From contig OX485808.1 of assembly GCA_950295325.1 (NCBI GenBank), forward strand, positions 5,704,501-5,768,500: a DNA stretch of 64,000 bases. Direction: 5' to 3'. Numbering within the stretch: position 1 is the stretch's first letter; each line of letters opens with the position of its first letter. The notes under the pieces are model-generated. The model had not been told where the DNA came from. It worked only from the letters and a program-made list of their open reading frames with translations, and did not search any database. The stretch is from Polytrichum commune (lineage: Eukaryota > Streptophyta > Polytrichopsida > Polytrichales > Polytrichaceae). The translations under genes and the position numbers were made by a program. Below are positions 23,834 through 36,450 of this stretch, one piece after another.

Positions 23834-23984
23834 TGTTCCCACGTAGAATTTTGGTCAAAATGTACATGTTTTGCAATTTTGGGACTCCCAAAAGTCCCAT
23901 AATGTTTAATATGATGTTAACTCCTCTCTATTAACCTGAACAAAAGCCTGAACTACTTGCGGAAGAGAAACTTGGCGAAGGTCT

Positions 23985-24720
23985 GAAACTAAGTTAAGGT
24001 AGTCACAGCCGGAATTTGAATGGTTATGATGCATGATTAACTTAGGCTAAGTACACTAAATTTTCCTATTAGTGTGGGGTACTGTTCGGAGTTACGTGTT
24101 GCTATAACTTTTGTTGACATTATCATTTTTAATCATCTAAGTTATTTTATATTCTTTAGTGTGCATTACTAACATAACATACTTAGCGATGTGGGTCCTC
24201 AGAATATGATAATCGGATTTGAGGATTGGAGCTTAGTTGAAATTTGAGTCTCTTTGTATGATATTTCGAGCATCCAGTTGTTATTATTATTCCAAGGGCC
24301 CATTGAACGAGCATTAAGTGTTATGTAATGTTATGAACTGCACTAAATATGATATTTAGTGTCATCAATTTTGATCATCTTCCTCTATACTAATCGTAAC
24401 CGCAGTGTAGTGTCACCAACACTAAATGTCAACCCCAACATTATTTGTCATTCCTTGTAAATTTTAGAGGGACTATATATTTAGAGTGTTGCAATTACTG
24501 CCACTTACCAAGTGATTTTTCATCCAAATTTCAACCATCCATGACAATGTTTCATTACAAGTTGTTGAAAAGAGAAGGTAGGGTTTTGACCAATGAATGA
24601 ACTCATCCATCATCCATGACAATACTTGTTCACTTATTCTTGAGAAGTGTCATCCAAAAAGTTAGCACAGTGGCAAAAAACATAACATTTAGTGCAGTTT
24701 TTCTGTGAAGTGTAGAGAAG
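23985..24720 (+). repeat. Dispersed repeat, full-length copy 1
   Basis: The copy begins near GAAACTAAGTTAAGG and continues through TTAGTGTGGGGTACTGTTCG, CACTAAATATGATATTTAGTG, TCATTCCTTGTAAATTTTA and CACTTACCAAGTGATTTTTC. The same blocks in the same order and strand occur at 33.0-34.3 kb, with shorter copies at 37.7, 46.6 and 52.6 kb. No coding capacity is seen; CACTAAATA/TATTTAGTG palindromes lie near the start of the conserved core and at its end. Confidence 0.85.
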
Positions 24721-25342
24721 ACTTCACGGCTGGAAATGGAACCGCCAACCACTTCATTTGGTTGCCCAACTAAAATTTGTGTACATAATCCACTTTACAT
24801 GTGTGTATTTATGTGGGGCAACTGGGGCATTGTCTTAAAATGTCTTTGGCTAGCCAAATTGCAGAGGTGAGCTTTGTTTATTGAATCCCTCCTTCATGTT
24901 CTCAATTAGTTGAAACAACCCCCCCTCCCCTCCACCATCCCTCACCAATAGAGGTTAACTATATTGGCCCTTTTTAGGTTAAAAAGGTGTAGATGGCACA
25001 ATGCAAAGACAATACAAGCAAAGCAACTCACGCTACAAATGTACAAGTGACCATTGCAATCTCTTTCATTTTTCGCTTTATTGTCAGTACACTCACTTTT
25101 TGGTGTAAAGGATGCCATGTAGATAGGATGACCTCTTCTCCATGCTCTATAATGGGATAGGCTATGTATCAAATCTGACCATATTACAAGTAGGTCTCCC
25201 TTTCTGGGCCCACTAAAATCTACTTTGAGTGCACAATCCCCAAAAGGAGCATTGTGTTGAAATTAACACTCTTGAAGAATGAATGTTAACAAAAATAAGT
25301 GTCGTTTTCCTACACAACTTATGTCCTCAATGCTTGCGTGAT
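24721..25342. other. Non-coding flank downstream of the ZIFL gene
   Basis: No gene or clear repeat is seen. It should hold the 3' untranslated region of the minus-strand transporter. Confidence 0.5.
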
Positions 25343-28300
25343 CTACCTTCCATCAGCCACGACCTCGTCCTCCTCCTCGTGCTTGGGTTTGTCCACGCTT
25401 TGTGGCAAGAATGGCTCATACGTCAAGATTATGTCCACAACCACGACCGTTGCCAAGATGAAAAACACCATTTGGTTCCCGGGAAGAATCGAGGATACTC
25501 GGCTTTGTGCCCATGCAAATCTACACCAAGGTTCATCATATGCACATTCTTGTCAATTAAGGCTCACATCACATTTAGAAAGATCATGAAAGCAAACACA
25601 AGGGATTTGACCTAGAGCATGACATGAATGCTTCAAATGCCAACCCAACATCACCATCACTGCTAGTTGTGATAACTTTAGCACAAGAAACTTTGAACAA
25701 TTGAGCATGTACGAGAACATGCGGTAAGTTTATGGACAAAATATGGTGAATAAACCCTAAAAGGACCACATAGATTCAAGTGGAGTCGGAAGCACTTACA
25801 TGGCACCGCCAGCACCAGGTCCCACAGCTTTGAAAAATGAGACTGCACTCACGGACAACCCGTTTGCCCTCCCCCGTTGCTGTGGTGTCTAATATCCACA
25901 CAAAGCAAGATTCATGAGCAATATAGATATGACCACTCCATCGCTGTGAACAACACTTTAAATACCAAAGTGTGCACCACATCGGTCGGCGGATGCGAAG
26001 CCTCCAAGCTATGAGCTCAATACATGAGCTCCACGACTATTGAGCTCAAATCAGAGCTATGAGATCAATACATCACAAGCCTATAATTTCACATATCCAC
26101 ATTGATTTCACAGTGATTCAATCACATCAATACTGAGTTGCAGTTTTGATTTTTCTGTTTTTATATTTACTAAAAGAGAAATATAATGAATCATTGACCA
26201 AATGTCAGTTTAGTGCTGGAAATATAATGAAGCCTGAAAAACATTATGCCTCAACACTTGCTCCGGATTAAACTTTGGACACTTGCATTTTGAGATACAG
26301 TACAATTGCAGCATGTGAAGTGTATAAAAGAATAACTCCGAGCATTCAACAATGAAGGCTGTAGTTGAGAGTCTATGAGGATTTATGTATTCTCACCACT
26401 GAGTTGTTGATAAGCAAGAATGATCCGCTAAGAGTGGCAACCTAGACACCCAACGGGCAACAAAGTTTAGGAGATTGTTCATTTCAACCACTGTAGTGTT
26501 TAATTTCAGGTAATTTTGTTTGTAAGAAATGTCAAAATTACTTGGCATGGCGAAATCGATAACATGGCATAAGACACGTTACAAATGTGGAGGGTTACGA
26601 CCATTATACTTACTGCAAGTGCACTTTTGGAGACCGACACGATGGCAAGGAGGAACCATAAAAGGCTTCCATTGAGGTGTGCGAGTGCTGGATATGTTGC
26701 AAGCAGCGGCAACGCTAACATCTGCAGGAAGAAGAAAAAAAATTACAAACTTCATTCAAGATATAAAAGTCAACCGCAGTTGCAAGCACTTTCAAGTTGT
26801 GAATATTGGTAAAGCCAAATTGTTAATTTCAAAATGATTCTGTGAAGGCTAAGTTCGTGAAGTCCAAAAAATTCTTTTCGCAATTTTGTGAGAGTCAATA
26901 AGGTCAAGAATGATTCTTTCAAGAAATTCTATGAAGTTGCATGGGTCCCTTTTCAAAGCAATTCTCTAACATTAAGCTTGGCCGTGATCCAGATGTCTCA
27001 AGTAATGAATTTAGCAAGAATTATCATGTAATTAACGGCTGGTCGAATGGAGGTTAAAGAAACATTTGAAGCCACTCTGACAGATGAAATCATTTCCAAA
27101 ATTTTCCCACGAAGGTTGATGGTGGCTTACGGCAGACCACCGTGTGGTGAGAATAGGTCCCAAGTATTTGGCAATGGGAGGGAAGGCCAAAAGTTGGAAG
27201 AGCAGACAACCCACACCTGCCAAGTCACAACAACAACAACAACAACAACAAAACCGCGTAATTAAAACAACAGGTATTTCCTTTTCGATTATCTTCATTT
27301 CAACAACATGAATTAAACTTATCGACTATCAATATAAAGTAAACATGATTATTCAATCATCAAATGAATTCAGGCATGCCCAACATGAGCAAGCTGATGC
27401 CACTTCACAAACCTGAAATTGCAAGAATGTTGCCAACATCAGTTGTCGTAAAACTCAGACCTCCGGTAATTTTGGGGCTCACAGCCCACAACGCAAAGAT
27501 CTGCACATGTCAGAACCCATAATACGTAATTAATTGATGTGAGCAGGGTTGTCAAATTGATTTTGATTTCCTGGGCCCAATCTCCAAGCACCGACCCCAT
27601 CAGGAAACATATTGTACTACTTTTGCTGCACCTGATGAGTAACAAAACATAGAATCGGATAATACTTATTACACCAAAACAAGCTGCATGAAAGAATAAC
27701 AGATTAATTCCCAAAGCATACACTCTGACACCAAGTCATGGACTATTAATTATGAGATGTTCCTCACAAGTCTCCATACATGCCTCAGCTGTACGATGGG
27801 ATAGTGAGTCGAGGTTTAGGGTTTAAATGATGTGCTTACACATGTAACTTACCCAAGAGAAAATTTGCAAGGATTTGTGCACATCCACTACTATACGATG
27901 TGGGATTCTTAAGAGCACATTCATGAAATGGAATGTGTCCTACATGCAACCTTTTTTTAAGTGGTGCTTCATCGTTATCAAGCACAAAAAAATTTCAAAA
28001 AAGTGAATCTAGATGGCCCTTGGACGCCATCGTTCCATTTGATGGAGCAGCACTTAAGAACCCCACATTTTGTAGTAAAGTACACAGGTGTTTATTCATT
28101 TACTTTTCATTATCAGACACCTAAATTTGAGTGGTGCGTGGTTCGGTGAGGAGCAAAGAACAAACACAATAAAGACACAATAAAGACACAAGAGATTGCA
28201 CTACAATATCTTCAAATTTTAATAACTATCTCTCATTCAATAATGAACACAATTAGGATACCTTATGTAGTATTTAGTTAAAGAACAGGCAAACATGCAC

Positions 28301-31300
28301 TTCAAATCTAAAAAAATCTAACCATAACTAACATCAAGGGAGGTCCGCTGTTCAATTCAAATTTTTGTCGGTGCTTCATCGTAGAATTGATGCAACAAAA
28401 GCTTCGTTGTGATGTAAACCTAATCAGTAGGAGTTGGAGAACATGAAAAGAAAGAAACCGAATTTAGCACCCGTGACATACCAAGTTAGTGATGAATTCA
28501 CAATGACAAGTCATTGAAGCTTAATACCTCGGTGTAGGCCATATTGTGCATGGACCATGTGCAGTAGACCAAGACCGCAGACACAAGAGGCCGATTCTTG
28601 AGGATGGTGAACATGGAGTCTTTGTCTTTTTTTTCCGCTAATACAGCCGCCGGAGCGTGCTCTAAGATGGGTACAGCCGATTCCTCATCTGCCTCTGCTG
28701 CCATGAGCTTGGCATTGTCGGTGGAATAGTTTTCGTCATCTGAAAGTTGCTCCTCATCATGGATGTGCAATGTCTCCTGCACCATTAAACAACAATAAAA
28801 TAATGGTCACCATCAAGACTATTAAATTAAAAAAACCAAATGACAGATCATTGAATTCGTTCACTCAATAAATAATAATTCAAGTCAAATCCAGGTAGTT
28901 GTATATAAATAGTGCGGATGAGATAATTAGTTCATTATGGGTCACGGCTGAAAAAAAATGATGTTTTCGATTAATCACTCACTGGTAAGTAAAGAAGTGT
29001 GATAAACAGGCCCAGAACAGCGAGCGTGGAGACAAATGCACATGGCAGCAAATATGGGTACCTGCAGCAGTACCACCACAAACAGAAAATTATTTAGCAA
29101 GGCAACATGAATAACAGATTTGATCGGATCGATTAAAGTCAAGCTAATTTCATGCTTAAAGTTAAAAGAATTTGATAGAAATGTAAATCTTTATTATTTT
29201 TGGCCGAAAGTGAAGTACGAACGGGGACGACAGTTTGATAGAAAATCAAGCAGGACCTACTAGACTCTTAATCGTCAAGTCAGAAAAATGTTTACTTATA
29301 GTCAAGAGTTTGCAACACTTCACCTACCTCTCAAAGAGTGAACCTGGAGGGAAGAGGGCAGGGTACTTCAAAGCTGGCTGCAGGGATGTTAACAATACAC
29401 ATAAATCAGTATCCACAACAACTTCTTGTAAAGTTTCTCCATCTGCTTGGTTGACATCACAGAACTGAGAAATGTAAGATACAGAATCTATAAAAGCAAA
29501 GGATGATTCAATATTCAAACATGAATGCCAGGTATTTCGATTTTCGGTTCATTAACTCCAATTATATGGTCAACAGCGGACTTGCCAAAATTACCTGAGA
29601 AAGATAGCCACCAAGAGCCGGACCCACCACCATGCCCAAGCCCAAAGTTGTCCCGACCTAAAGTCACCATAAGACAATCCCCAAAGACAGACATGATGTG
29701 ATGAGATGAAATTCTTATGCATATTTCCTGCGCCCTTTACAAAATAAAAAACAGCAAAATTGAAAATTGGGTAAAAATTCTGTGGACATGGATTCTAGTT
29801 AGAGAGTATGAACATGTGGATATGATGCTGATGATTTTGTGAGAATGAATAAATTTTTTTCATTTGTCTCATTAAAATATTATTTGAATTTTTTTTAAAT
29901 CGTATTAAAACTTCAAAAATAAAAAATAAAAACTTACGACAGAGACACCCAAAGCTTGATGCTCATCGCTGCAAATCTCAGATGCATATGCCTTCACCGG
30001 CCCAAGAATGCCATTGAATCCACCCAGGAGGAGCCTGGCGATGAAGGCGGACCAGAAATTGGTGCTGAACCCAAACACAATGTTGAAGATAATTCTGCAC
30101 ATCAACAAATAAACATAATCAGCCTTCGAGCCGTTATGTCAAATTAGGGAATATTCTGTTTCCTATCAGGTTTACCTTCCAAAATCTGCGTTGTAACGCT
30201 AAACTTTTGAGATTATGCATTAAAAAATCCAAGATGAGCACTTACACGGAGACAACCCCGGCTACCATCACTGGCTTCCGACCATGCTTATCGGCAATGA
30301 TCCCCCAGTACATTGATGTCAAAAACCTCCCAATCATGAATGCCGACCCTGATATAATAATGCTCAACAGATTAGCATATTTAAAGCAACAAATCTAGAA
30401 AAGGGTAAAATAGCAGACAGTACGAACTCATTTTCTTTTTTCTTTTGTCTTTCCTATTCACGGTCGAAACAAGAGTCACCATCCTTTAACAAAGACTCTT
30501 CATTACTCATCGCGACCTCGATTCATCACTAATTCACATGAAGCAAAGGATATTCACCTATTCACAGTAGATGTGCCAAAATAAATCCCACACAACAATA
30601 ATCTAGATTCTGGACACCTATGTTTGAGTGGTAGTGGTTAGGTGTGGATCCAAGAACTGGCATGTGTGTACTAGAGGCTGGATTACGTGCTCAGAATATC
30701 CTTAACCGTTCTAGTCAACAAGATTTGCGGGGACCTATATGACCGCTTAATGAGCACAAGAATCTTCGCTTTCGTAATGTATAAGTATTCATTTGAGCTC
30801 CAAATCTTATGATTCCAGTAGCTACGGGCACACGATTTGGATTTGCTAATCATCTCACACCGACTGCGAGCGTGTTTCATATCCTTAAAGAAGTGGCTGC
30901 AGAGAGAAAAGACAAATCCATCTAAGGCGCGTGTACCTTGTAAACATGAACTCACCTATATAACCCGCGTAGAATCCGATGTCCGCATCACGTTTGGCGA
31001 CATGCATATCTCTCACCTGCAGATGCATTCATTACATGACACCATTTTATATAATATATATGAACAACTCAAAGTTATGCATAACAACTGATCTGAAGTT
31101 GCTGCAGTATTTGGCACCAAAAATGAATAAAAAATTAAAGACGACTCATAGAACCAGCAAACGTGCAGGATTAAATAAATAAATACTTGCAGTGATCAGG
31201 ATTCGGCCCAGAACAGGTATCGAGGAATGAATGATATCAGAAACTTGGAAATGAGCATACCATGAAGTAAAGGAAAGGGTACATGAATGAAATGGGAAGT

Positions 31301-32145
31301 GCTGCAAAATGATCAACACAAACACAAACACGTCAAACCATTGTCCACCAAATTTGTGGCTCAGCTAGCTCTAACCTCTCATCATGTTGGGTGCAGGAAG
31401 TTACCTTTACTCCCAAAACAACAATGTTCAGTTACATCAACAGAACCCAAATCTTTCACTTGAAGAAACCTCAAATACCCGGGGTGGCAACGATCCGTAG
31501 CACTCACAGGGGTCACCGTCTTCAGAACTTGGTTTGGAGCTGCTAAACCAAACCATATTCAAAAAGCATTTTGTGTAGCTGCTTTTCGCAGCATTTTAAG
31601 ACTCTTACAGACTCTATGAACTTTCGTACTAGAAGCGAAATCAAATATCAAGGAGATCTAGATGGTGGCCCCTGCTGAAGAAAGAAAATTTTCTTCGAAC
31701 TGAATATTCCTGAAAATGAAATGAAAACCCTTTCTGACACACAGTCTTCCTATCAATGGATTCCTCGACTGACGACCCTCTTCCCATCCAAGCATGTCAA
31801 GCTCCTCTTTGTGATTCAAGAACACTCGATGAATTCATTACAAGTCACATTAGGAGTGATGTATGTAACTTAGGAAGCACTACGCTAACTTAGAAGAGAG
31901 TTAAAACTGCACCCCGGGCTCAAAAACCCCAAAAGCCTCTAAAATCAGACCAAAAAACGTTGTCAAAAACTAGAGAAAGAGAGAGATTTGAGGTTTGCAC
32001 CATTGCAGAGCATGACGACGGCCACGAAAGTGAGTTCCTTGTAAGATGGAGGGGCGCCATCTGCTGAAAGATGAGCCACTTTGCATCCGGGACATTTCGG
32101 GTAAACTGGTTGGAGGAGCGGCTGCTTCATTGTCTGCCGCCCCAT
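25343..32145 (-). CDS. ZIFL-type MFS transporter, 15 exons, 510 residues
   Basis: Exons on the minus strand: 32145-32001, 31301-31261, 31016-30956, 30348-30246, 30094-29938, 29657-29595, 29377-29328, 29061-28983, 28776-28528, 27500-27413, 27216-27131, 26721-26614, 26441-26397, 25879-25800, 25520-25343. All introns are GT-AG, phases agree and the total is 1,533 nt. Plant ZIFL signatures are present: CPGC at residues 18-21, the MFS loop WGIIADKHGRKP at 97-108, RLLLGGFNGILGPVKAYASE at 137-156 and PETLH at 233-237. A long acidic central loop (about 238-290) follows, then ALWAVSPKITGGLSF and a final half with QRGRANGLS and AVGPGAGGA. Members of the family sit in vacuolar or plasma membranes and export zinc, potassium or small chelators with protons. 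The substrate here cannot be told from sequence. The start ATG has A at -3. No lesions were found. Confidence 0.95.
27227..27253. repeat. (AAC)n microsatellite in a ZIFL intron
   Basis: About nine CAA/AAC triplets lie immediately beyond the splice acceptor of the exon at 27216-27131. On the transcribed strand this gives a GTT-rich polypyrimidine-like run before the acceptor. Confidence 0.85.
30600..30880. repeat. Diverged copy of the 296-bp repeat in a ZIFL intron
   Basis: The order CTAGTCAACA, CCTATATGA, CTTCGCTTT, CAAATCTTATG and GATTTGGATT matches the triplicated repeat at 36.4-37.3 kb, with many differences. It lies wholly between exons 30956-31016 and 30246-30348. Confidence 0.65.
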
Positions 32146-33010
32146 TGTGGCTGCCTTGGACAGCTAATTCACAGCTTCTTCGCTACTTCAAGTTGAACTT
32201 ACATCCAAGAAATTTGCGAAAAAAAGACCGACTAAAGGGCACTACCCGAAACACCAAGCTACCTAAGTCAGTGCCTCTTTCGGATTCAAGCAGCGCGCAG
32301 GTCCAGTACTCTGGACTAGTGAGCAGTACAGAATCGAAAGATGAAGGCTAGCGATCGATCAACCCATGCCACTTGAAGAAGAAGTATGCCTGGCCGGACC
32401 AGCAGCTCTGATTCTTTCAGGGCATATGCCGCATTTGAGTAGTTAATATAACAACAGCTTCAAGTTCGCCCTCTGCGCAACATAGATTCCTCGGAAAGCA
32501 CACGATATCCGCCGTTGAACTTTTTCTGAACCATCAACACAACCGACGCCCCGGGCTAGATCACATCTTCAATCGGCCAGGCACCTGCTTGCGTGGGAAC
32601 TCTTCCCAGTAGCACTGTGAGAATACATGGTCACTAAAGCCATTAAGCTTCTTTGACATGTGAAGACGTTCATCAATTAACTTGGGAATAAATAAATGAA
32701 AGTGATGTCAACTTGAATATTTATAATTTTAACGGGGTATTGTCACATTGGTTTCCAACGAGGAAGAGTTGCCACGTAGGTGTGGGCAAGAAGACTTGAC
32801 AGTGAAGGAGGCGTGGGAGGGGCAGGGCCCAGCGAAATGAAGATGTGATCTAGCCCGAGGCACAACCAACAACCTCCTCGGAAGGATTTTAAGTTGGTTT
32901 AAAATAACTAACTTAACTCTGATTTTTCTTCACATGTACTCATCTCTATTTCTACACGCAAGAGCCTGGACAACTTGCAACACAAAAACTTGACAAAGGT
33001 ATGAAACTAA
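32146..33010. other. Upstream region of the ZIFL gene
   Basis: No second gene is supported; the plus-strand frame at 32046-32351 is antisense to exon 1. Promoter and 5' leader of the transporter should lie here. The last ~80 bp begin the second copy of the dispersed repeat. Confidence 0.5.
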
Positions 33011-33548
33011 GGGGTTGTTTACACCATGGGCCATGAAGTCGTTCCAAGGCCTTGTAAAATATGTGATTGGGTGTTGAATTCGTAGTGGGACCACTTCGGT
33101 TTACATCAAAGGAAAAATGTCGAAGTGACCATGGAGTTCAAGGTCCCCAAAAGATATATCTAAAGGCCTACATTATCCATTTACATGGTCCAACAGGTTT
33201 TGTGGTGGCAGAGGCAAAAGAGGTGCTCTAATAGAAAAAGGCAGGAGCCCATGCCAAAAACATGTTCTTATAATAATATTTTTTAATGAATTTCTTTTGG
33301 GAAGAGAAGATGAAGACAAGACAAGACAAGACAAACTTGAATTTCTTTTCAAAACTGCCCTTTTAGGGCACATGTTGAATACATTAGCATAATCGCTTTT
33401 TTGTGCATGGCCATTCCTCTTGATTCACATTTGGTTTACACCTAGTGAGGGGCCCAAAGGCTTTGTAAATTGATTTTTTGAGAAATCGGACCATGGAAAA
33501 AGGCCATCTTTCATGATCGGACTTACGGTCCATGGTGTAAATTGGCCC
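33011..33548. mobile_element. 538-bp MITE with TAA target duplication
   Basis: The left end is GGGGTTGTTTACACCATGG. The right end reads inward as GGGCCAATTTACACCATGG. TAA flanks both sides (33008-33010, 33549-33551). The matching position in the paralogous repeat near 23,990 reads GAAACTAAGTTAAGG without insert, so the empty site is visible. A 3-bp TAA/TTA duplication and a GGG-starting end fit PIF/Harbinger (Tourist-like) elements. No protein is encoded. Confidence 0.85.
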
Positions 33549-34330
33549 TAAGTTAAGGTACTCACAACCAAAATTTGATTGGTTATGCTTCATGGTTGAC
33601 TTAAGCTAAGTACACTACATTGTCCTATTAGTGTGGGTTACCCTTCGGAGGTATGTGTTGCTATAATATTTTGCCAATGTTATCACTTTTTACCGTCTAA
33701 GTTATATCATATTCTTCAATGGCATTACTAACATAACATTACTTAGTGATTCGGGCCCTCGGAATATAACAGTCGGATGTTGGGTGCTCATTTGAAATTT
33801 GAGTCTCCTTGCACAGTTTTCCGGGCATCCAATTGTTATTATTATTCCAAGGGCCCATTGAACGAGCACTAAGTATTGAATAATGTTATGAACTACACTA
33901 AATATGATATTTAGTGTCACCAATTTTGATCGTCTTCCTCAATACTAATTCTAAAGCGTGGTGTAATAGTGTCATCGACACTATATGCTAACCCCAATAT
34001 TATTTGTCATTCCTTGTAAATTTTAAGGGGGATAATAAATTTACAGTGTTGCAATTATTGTCACTTACCAAGTGATTTTTCATCCAAATTTCAACCATCC
34101 ATGACAATGTTTCATCACTAGTTGTTGACAAGAGAAGGTAGGGTTTTGGCCAAAGAAATGAACTCATCCATTGTCCATGACATTATTTGTTCACTTAATC
34201 ATCAGAAGTACCATCCATGACAATATTTGTTCACTTAAACATGAGAGAAGTGTCATCCAAAAAGTTACCGTAGTGGCATAAAATACCATATGATACTAAA
34301 TACCATATTTCGTGCACTCATTATTCGGGT
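33549..34330 (+). repeat. Dispersed repeat, full-length copy 2
   Basis: This copy is collinear with 23985-24720 and split at its left end by the MITE at 33011-33548; the part before the MITE is at about 32,930-33,010. Shared blocks include TAAGTTAAGGTA, CTAAATATGATATTTAGTGT, CATTCCTTGTAAATTTTA and TTTCATCCAAATTTCAACC. Confidence 0.85.
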
Positions 34331-34402
34331 AAGAAATGATGCACTCGGTAAAATGTTATACTATAGTTGTGCATAACACCAAATAGCAAAGCACACTAAT
34401 AA

Positions 34403-34910
34403 GGGCCACTTCACACACGAGCCAAGAGCCGTGACCATGAAATTGTGAGAGCCCAAAGAAAGTGTCCCAAGGCCATCCCAACCCACCTCCAAAATCATAT
34501 ACTAGTGCGGTCACCGACACTCAAGTGTACCGTGAAGTCATATGTGACCGGGCGCTCGACCAAATGTTATTTCAATAAATTTCTATTCACGCGGGTCCTC
34601 ACACATGATAAAATAGAATAAATCAACGATCATCAACGTCTGGAGTGCCATGGTCTCCCGGTTTTGTGGTAGGCCTACCTCCAAAAGGTGGTTCTTGAAA
34701 ATAGCCCAAGTGACCATGAAACATGATCCATGTGATGCCATGTAAGAATCCATGCAGACTTTACATCCATCTCGCATTCACATACATACTCCGTTGGTCC
34801 CTCAAGCGTAGTGTGAAGTAGCGAACTTGGAGCGGCTCCGCCTTTTCCTCCAATGAGAGTGCTCGAAGTGTGATGGTCACGGGCTCTCAGTCTCGTGTGT
34901 GAAGTGGCCC
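34403..34910. mobile_element. ~500-bp Tourist-like MITE, copy 1
   Basis: The terminal inverted repeats start GGGCCACTTCACACACGAG and continue imperfectly to about 35 bp (GTGACCAT). The right end is ATGGTCACGGGCTCTCAGTC...GAAGTGGCCC. Related copies are at 41.6, 54.3 and 56.2 kb. The left flank is TAA and the right flank is not a clean duplicate here. Confidence 0.88.
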
Positions 34911-36450
34911 CCATCAATCTAGGGTTGCCATACCTTGAAGTTTTTGGGTTTCTAAAAGCTCTTTCACTGTACTAATTTTAGGAGGCCGATAATTTGATGG
35001 CAGAATATCTAGTTGGTGAGAAGCACTACTGCTTGGAGCCTGCCATTTTTGTCCCATGTTGCGCACGTGCTCCACATTTGCTAAGTTTGGTCACGCAAAC
35101 AGGGAAAAGAGGTCTCCATTTAATAATTGTATTTGGTGTTATATGGTGTTTTATGTCATTGTGGTGGCTTTTGTAAATAAGGACACTTTTTATGAGTGAC
35201 TTTACAAATTAGGTCATCCTAAAGTTAGTTCTGGCAACGGTCATGGACTTTTGGTATACTTTACAGCCCTAACATTTCTATGATGAAATATTGTCATGAG
35301 CGATTGAAATTCGGATGGAAAGATCACTCAGTGAGTGACAACGATTACAACCATGATAAATCTTTGTAATCTCGGGCGGGGGAGGGGGAGGGGAGGGTCA
35401 CTCCCTCTTATATTAATGCATACACATGCGTTCGGGACCTATTTGTCAGGGGGTTATTTACCTTGTACAAAGATGATAAGGTATGGTGTTTTCTAAAAGA
35501 AAGGTAAATTCTTGTATTTTAATACACCCTATCTGTAATTATAATTTTGGGGGGAATCATTTAAAATGACCATGTTTTACTTATACTGCCAAACAAAAGT
35601 GGAAAGAAGATTGCAATTCAAATAACGCGCTAAAATTTTCCCTCCTGGCACATCGATAGAGAACATTAACTCCACATTGGTTTAATAACGTTCAAGCCAG
35701 CCAACCTACGAAGTCATTCATCCAAGCTTTTTCAACAAAAAAATTTACCTTTTTTCATCCACTAGCACAAACCCTACCCTAGACCCGATACCCCTAGTAA
35801 TTGTTTCCACATTATTTTACATGTACTAACTAAATGAAAGAGGCCATTATATGTGATGATACTTTACATGTAAACATGTTTCACTATTTTAAAACACCTT
35901 ATATTATATGTAGATTATTTTTGCAAAATTTATCTATAATGAATATATTAGACCCTTTTTTTATCGCATGTTGTATCTACGATTTTCACCAATGACCCCC
36001 CCCCCCAGTCTGTAATGTCCAAATTTCCTTGCAAGGAATGACAAAGAATGTTAGGTTCACATTTAGTGTTGGTCACATAATTACACATGCAGTTTACAAT
36101 TACAAGTACTTAGCAAGACAAATAAAATTGGTGACATTAAATACAATATTCAATCTAGTAAAAACCTAATTAAACTTCCGTTGATTTGTGATTAATTATA
36201 TCTCAAGTAGGTTCCACTCTTCTACTAGTTCATGATACTTGATTTTCATTTTGGGTTTAGATCTCTTCAAAAAGAGAAATGCATGCTTTAATATTCTTGA
36301 CGATGTTTACATCTTGAAATTGTTGGTGGGGAGGCCAAATCAAAGAGGTGGGTGTCTAGCCCTAGCCATCGAAGATGCCAATGTAGCACCTCTTTCGATT
36401 AATCAAGTGAGATAGATGTTCCTAATCATTCGGTATATGACCTTACACAA
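34911..36450. other. Gene-free AT-rich DNA
   Basis: No coding region is supported. Features seen are a G-rich run near 35,378-35,397 and a C11 run near 35,996-36,006. Confidence 0.5.

Noticed and set aside
32046-32351. Plus-strand 101-residue frame
   Set aside because: It is antisense to exon 1 of the ZIFL gene and has no motif or codon bias of its own.
23985-34330. Repeats at 24 and 34 kb as the two LTRs of a retrotransposon around the ZIFL gene
   Set aside because: More copies occur alone at 37.7, 46.6 and 52.6 kb, there are no TG/CA ends or primer-binding site, and the interior is a spliced host gene, not gag-pol.
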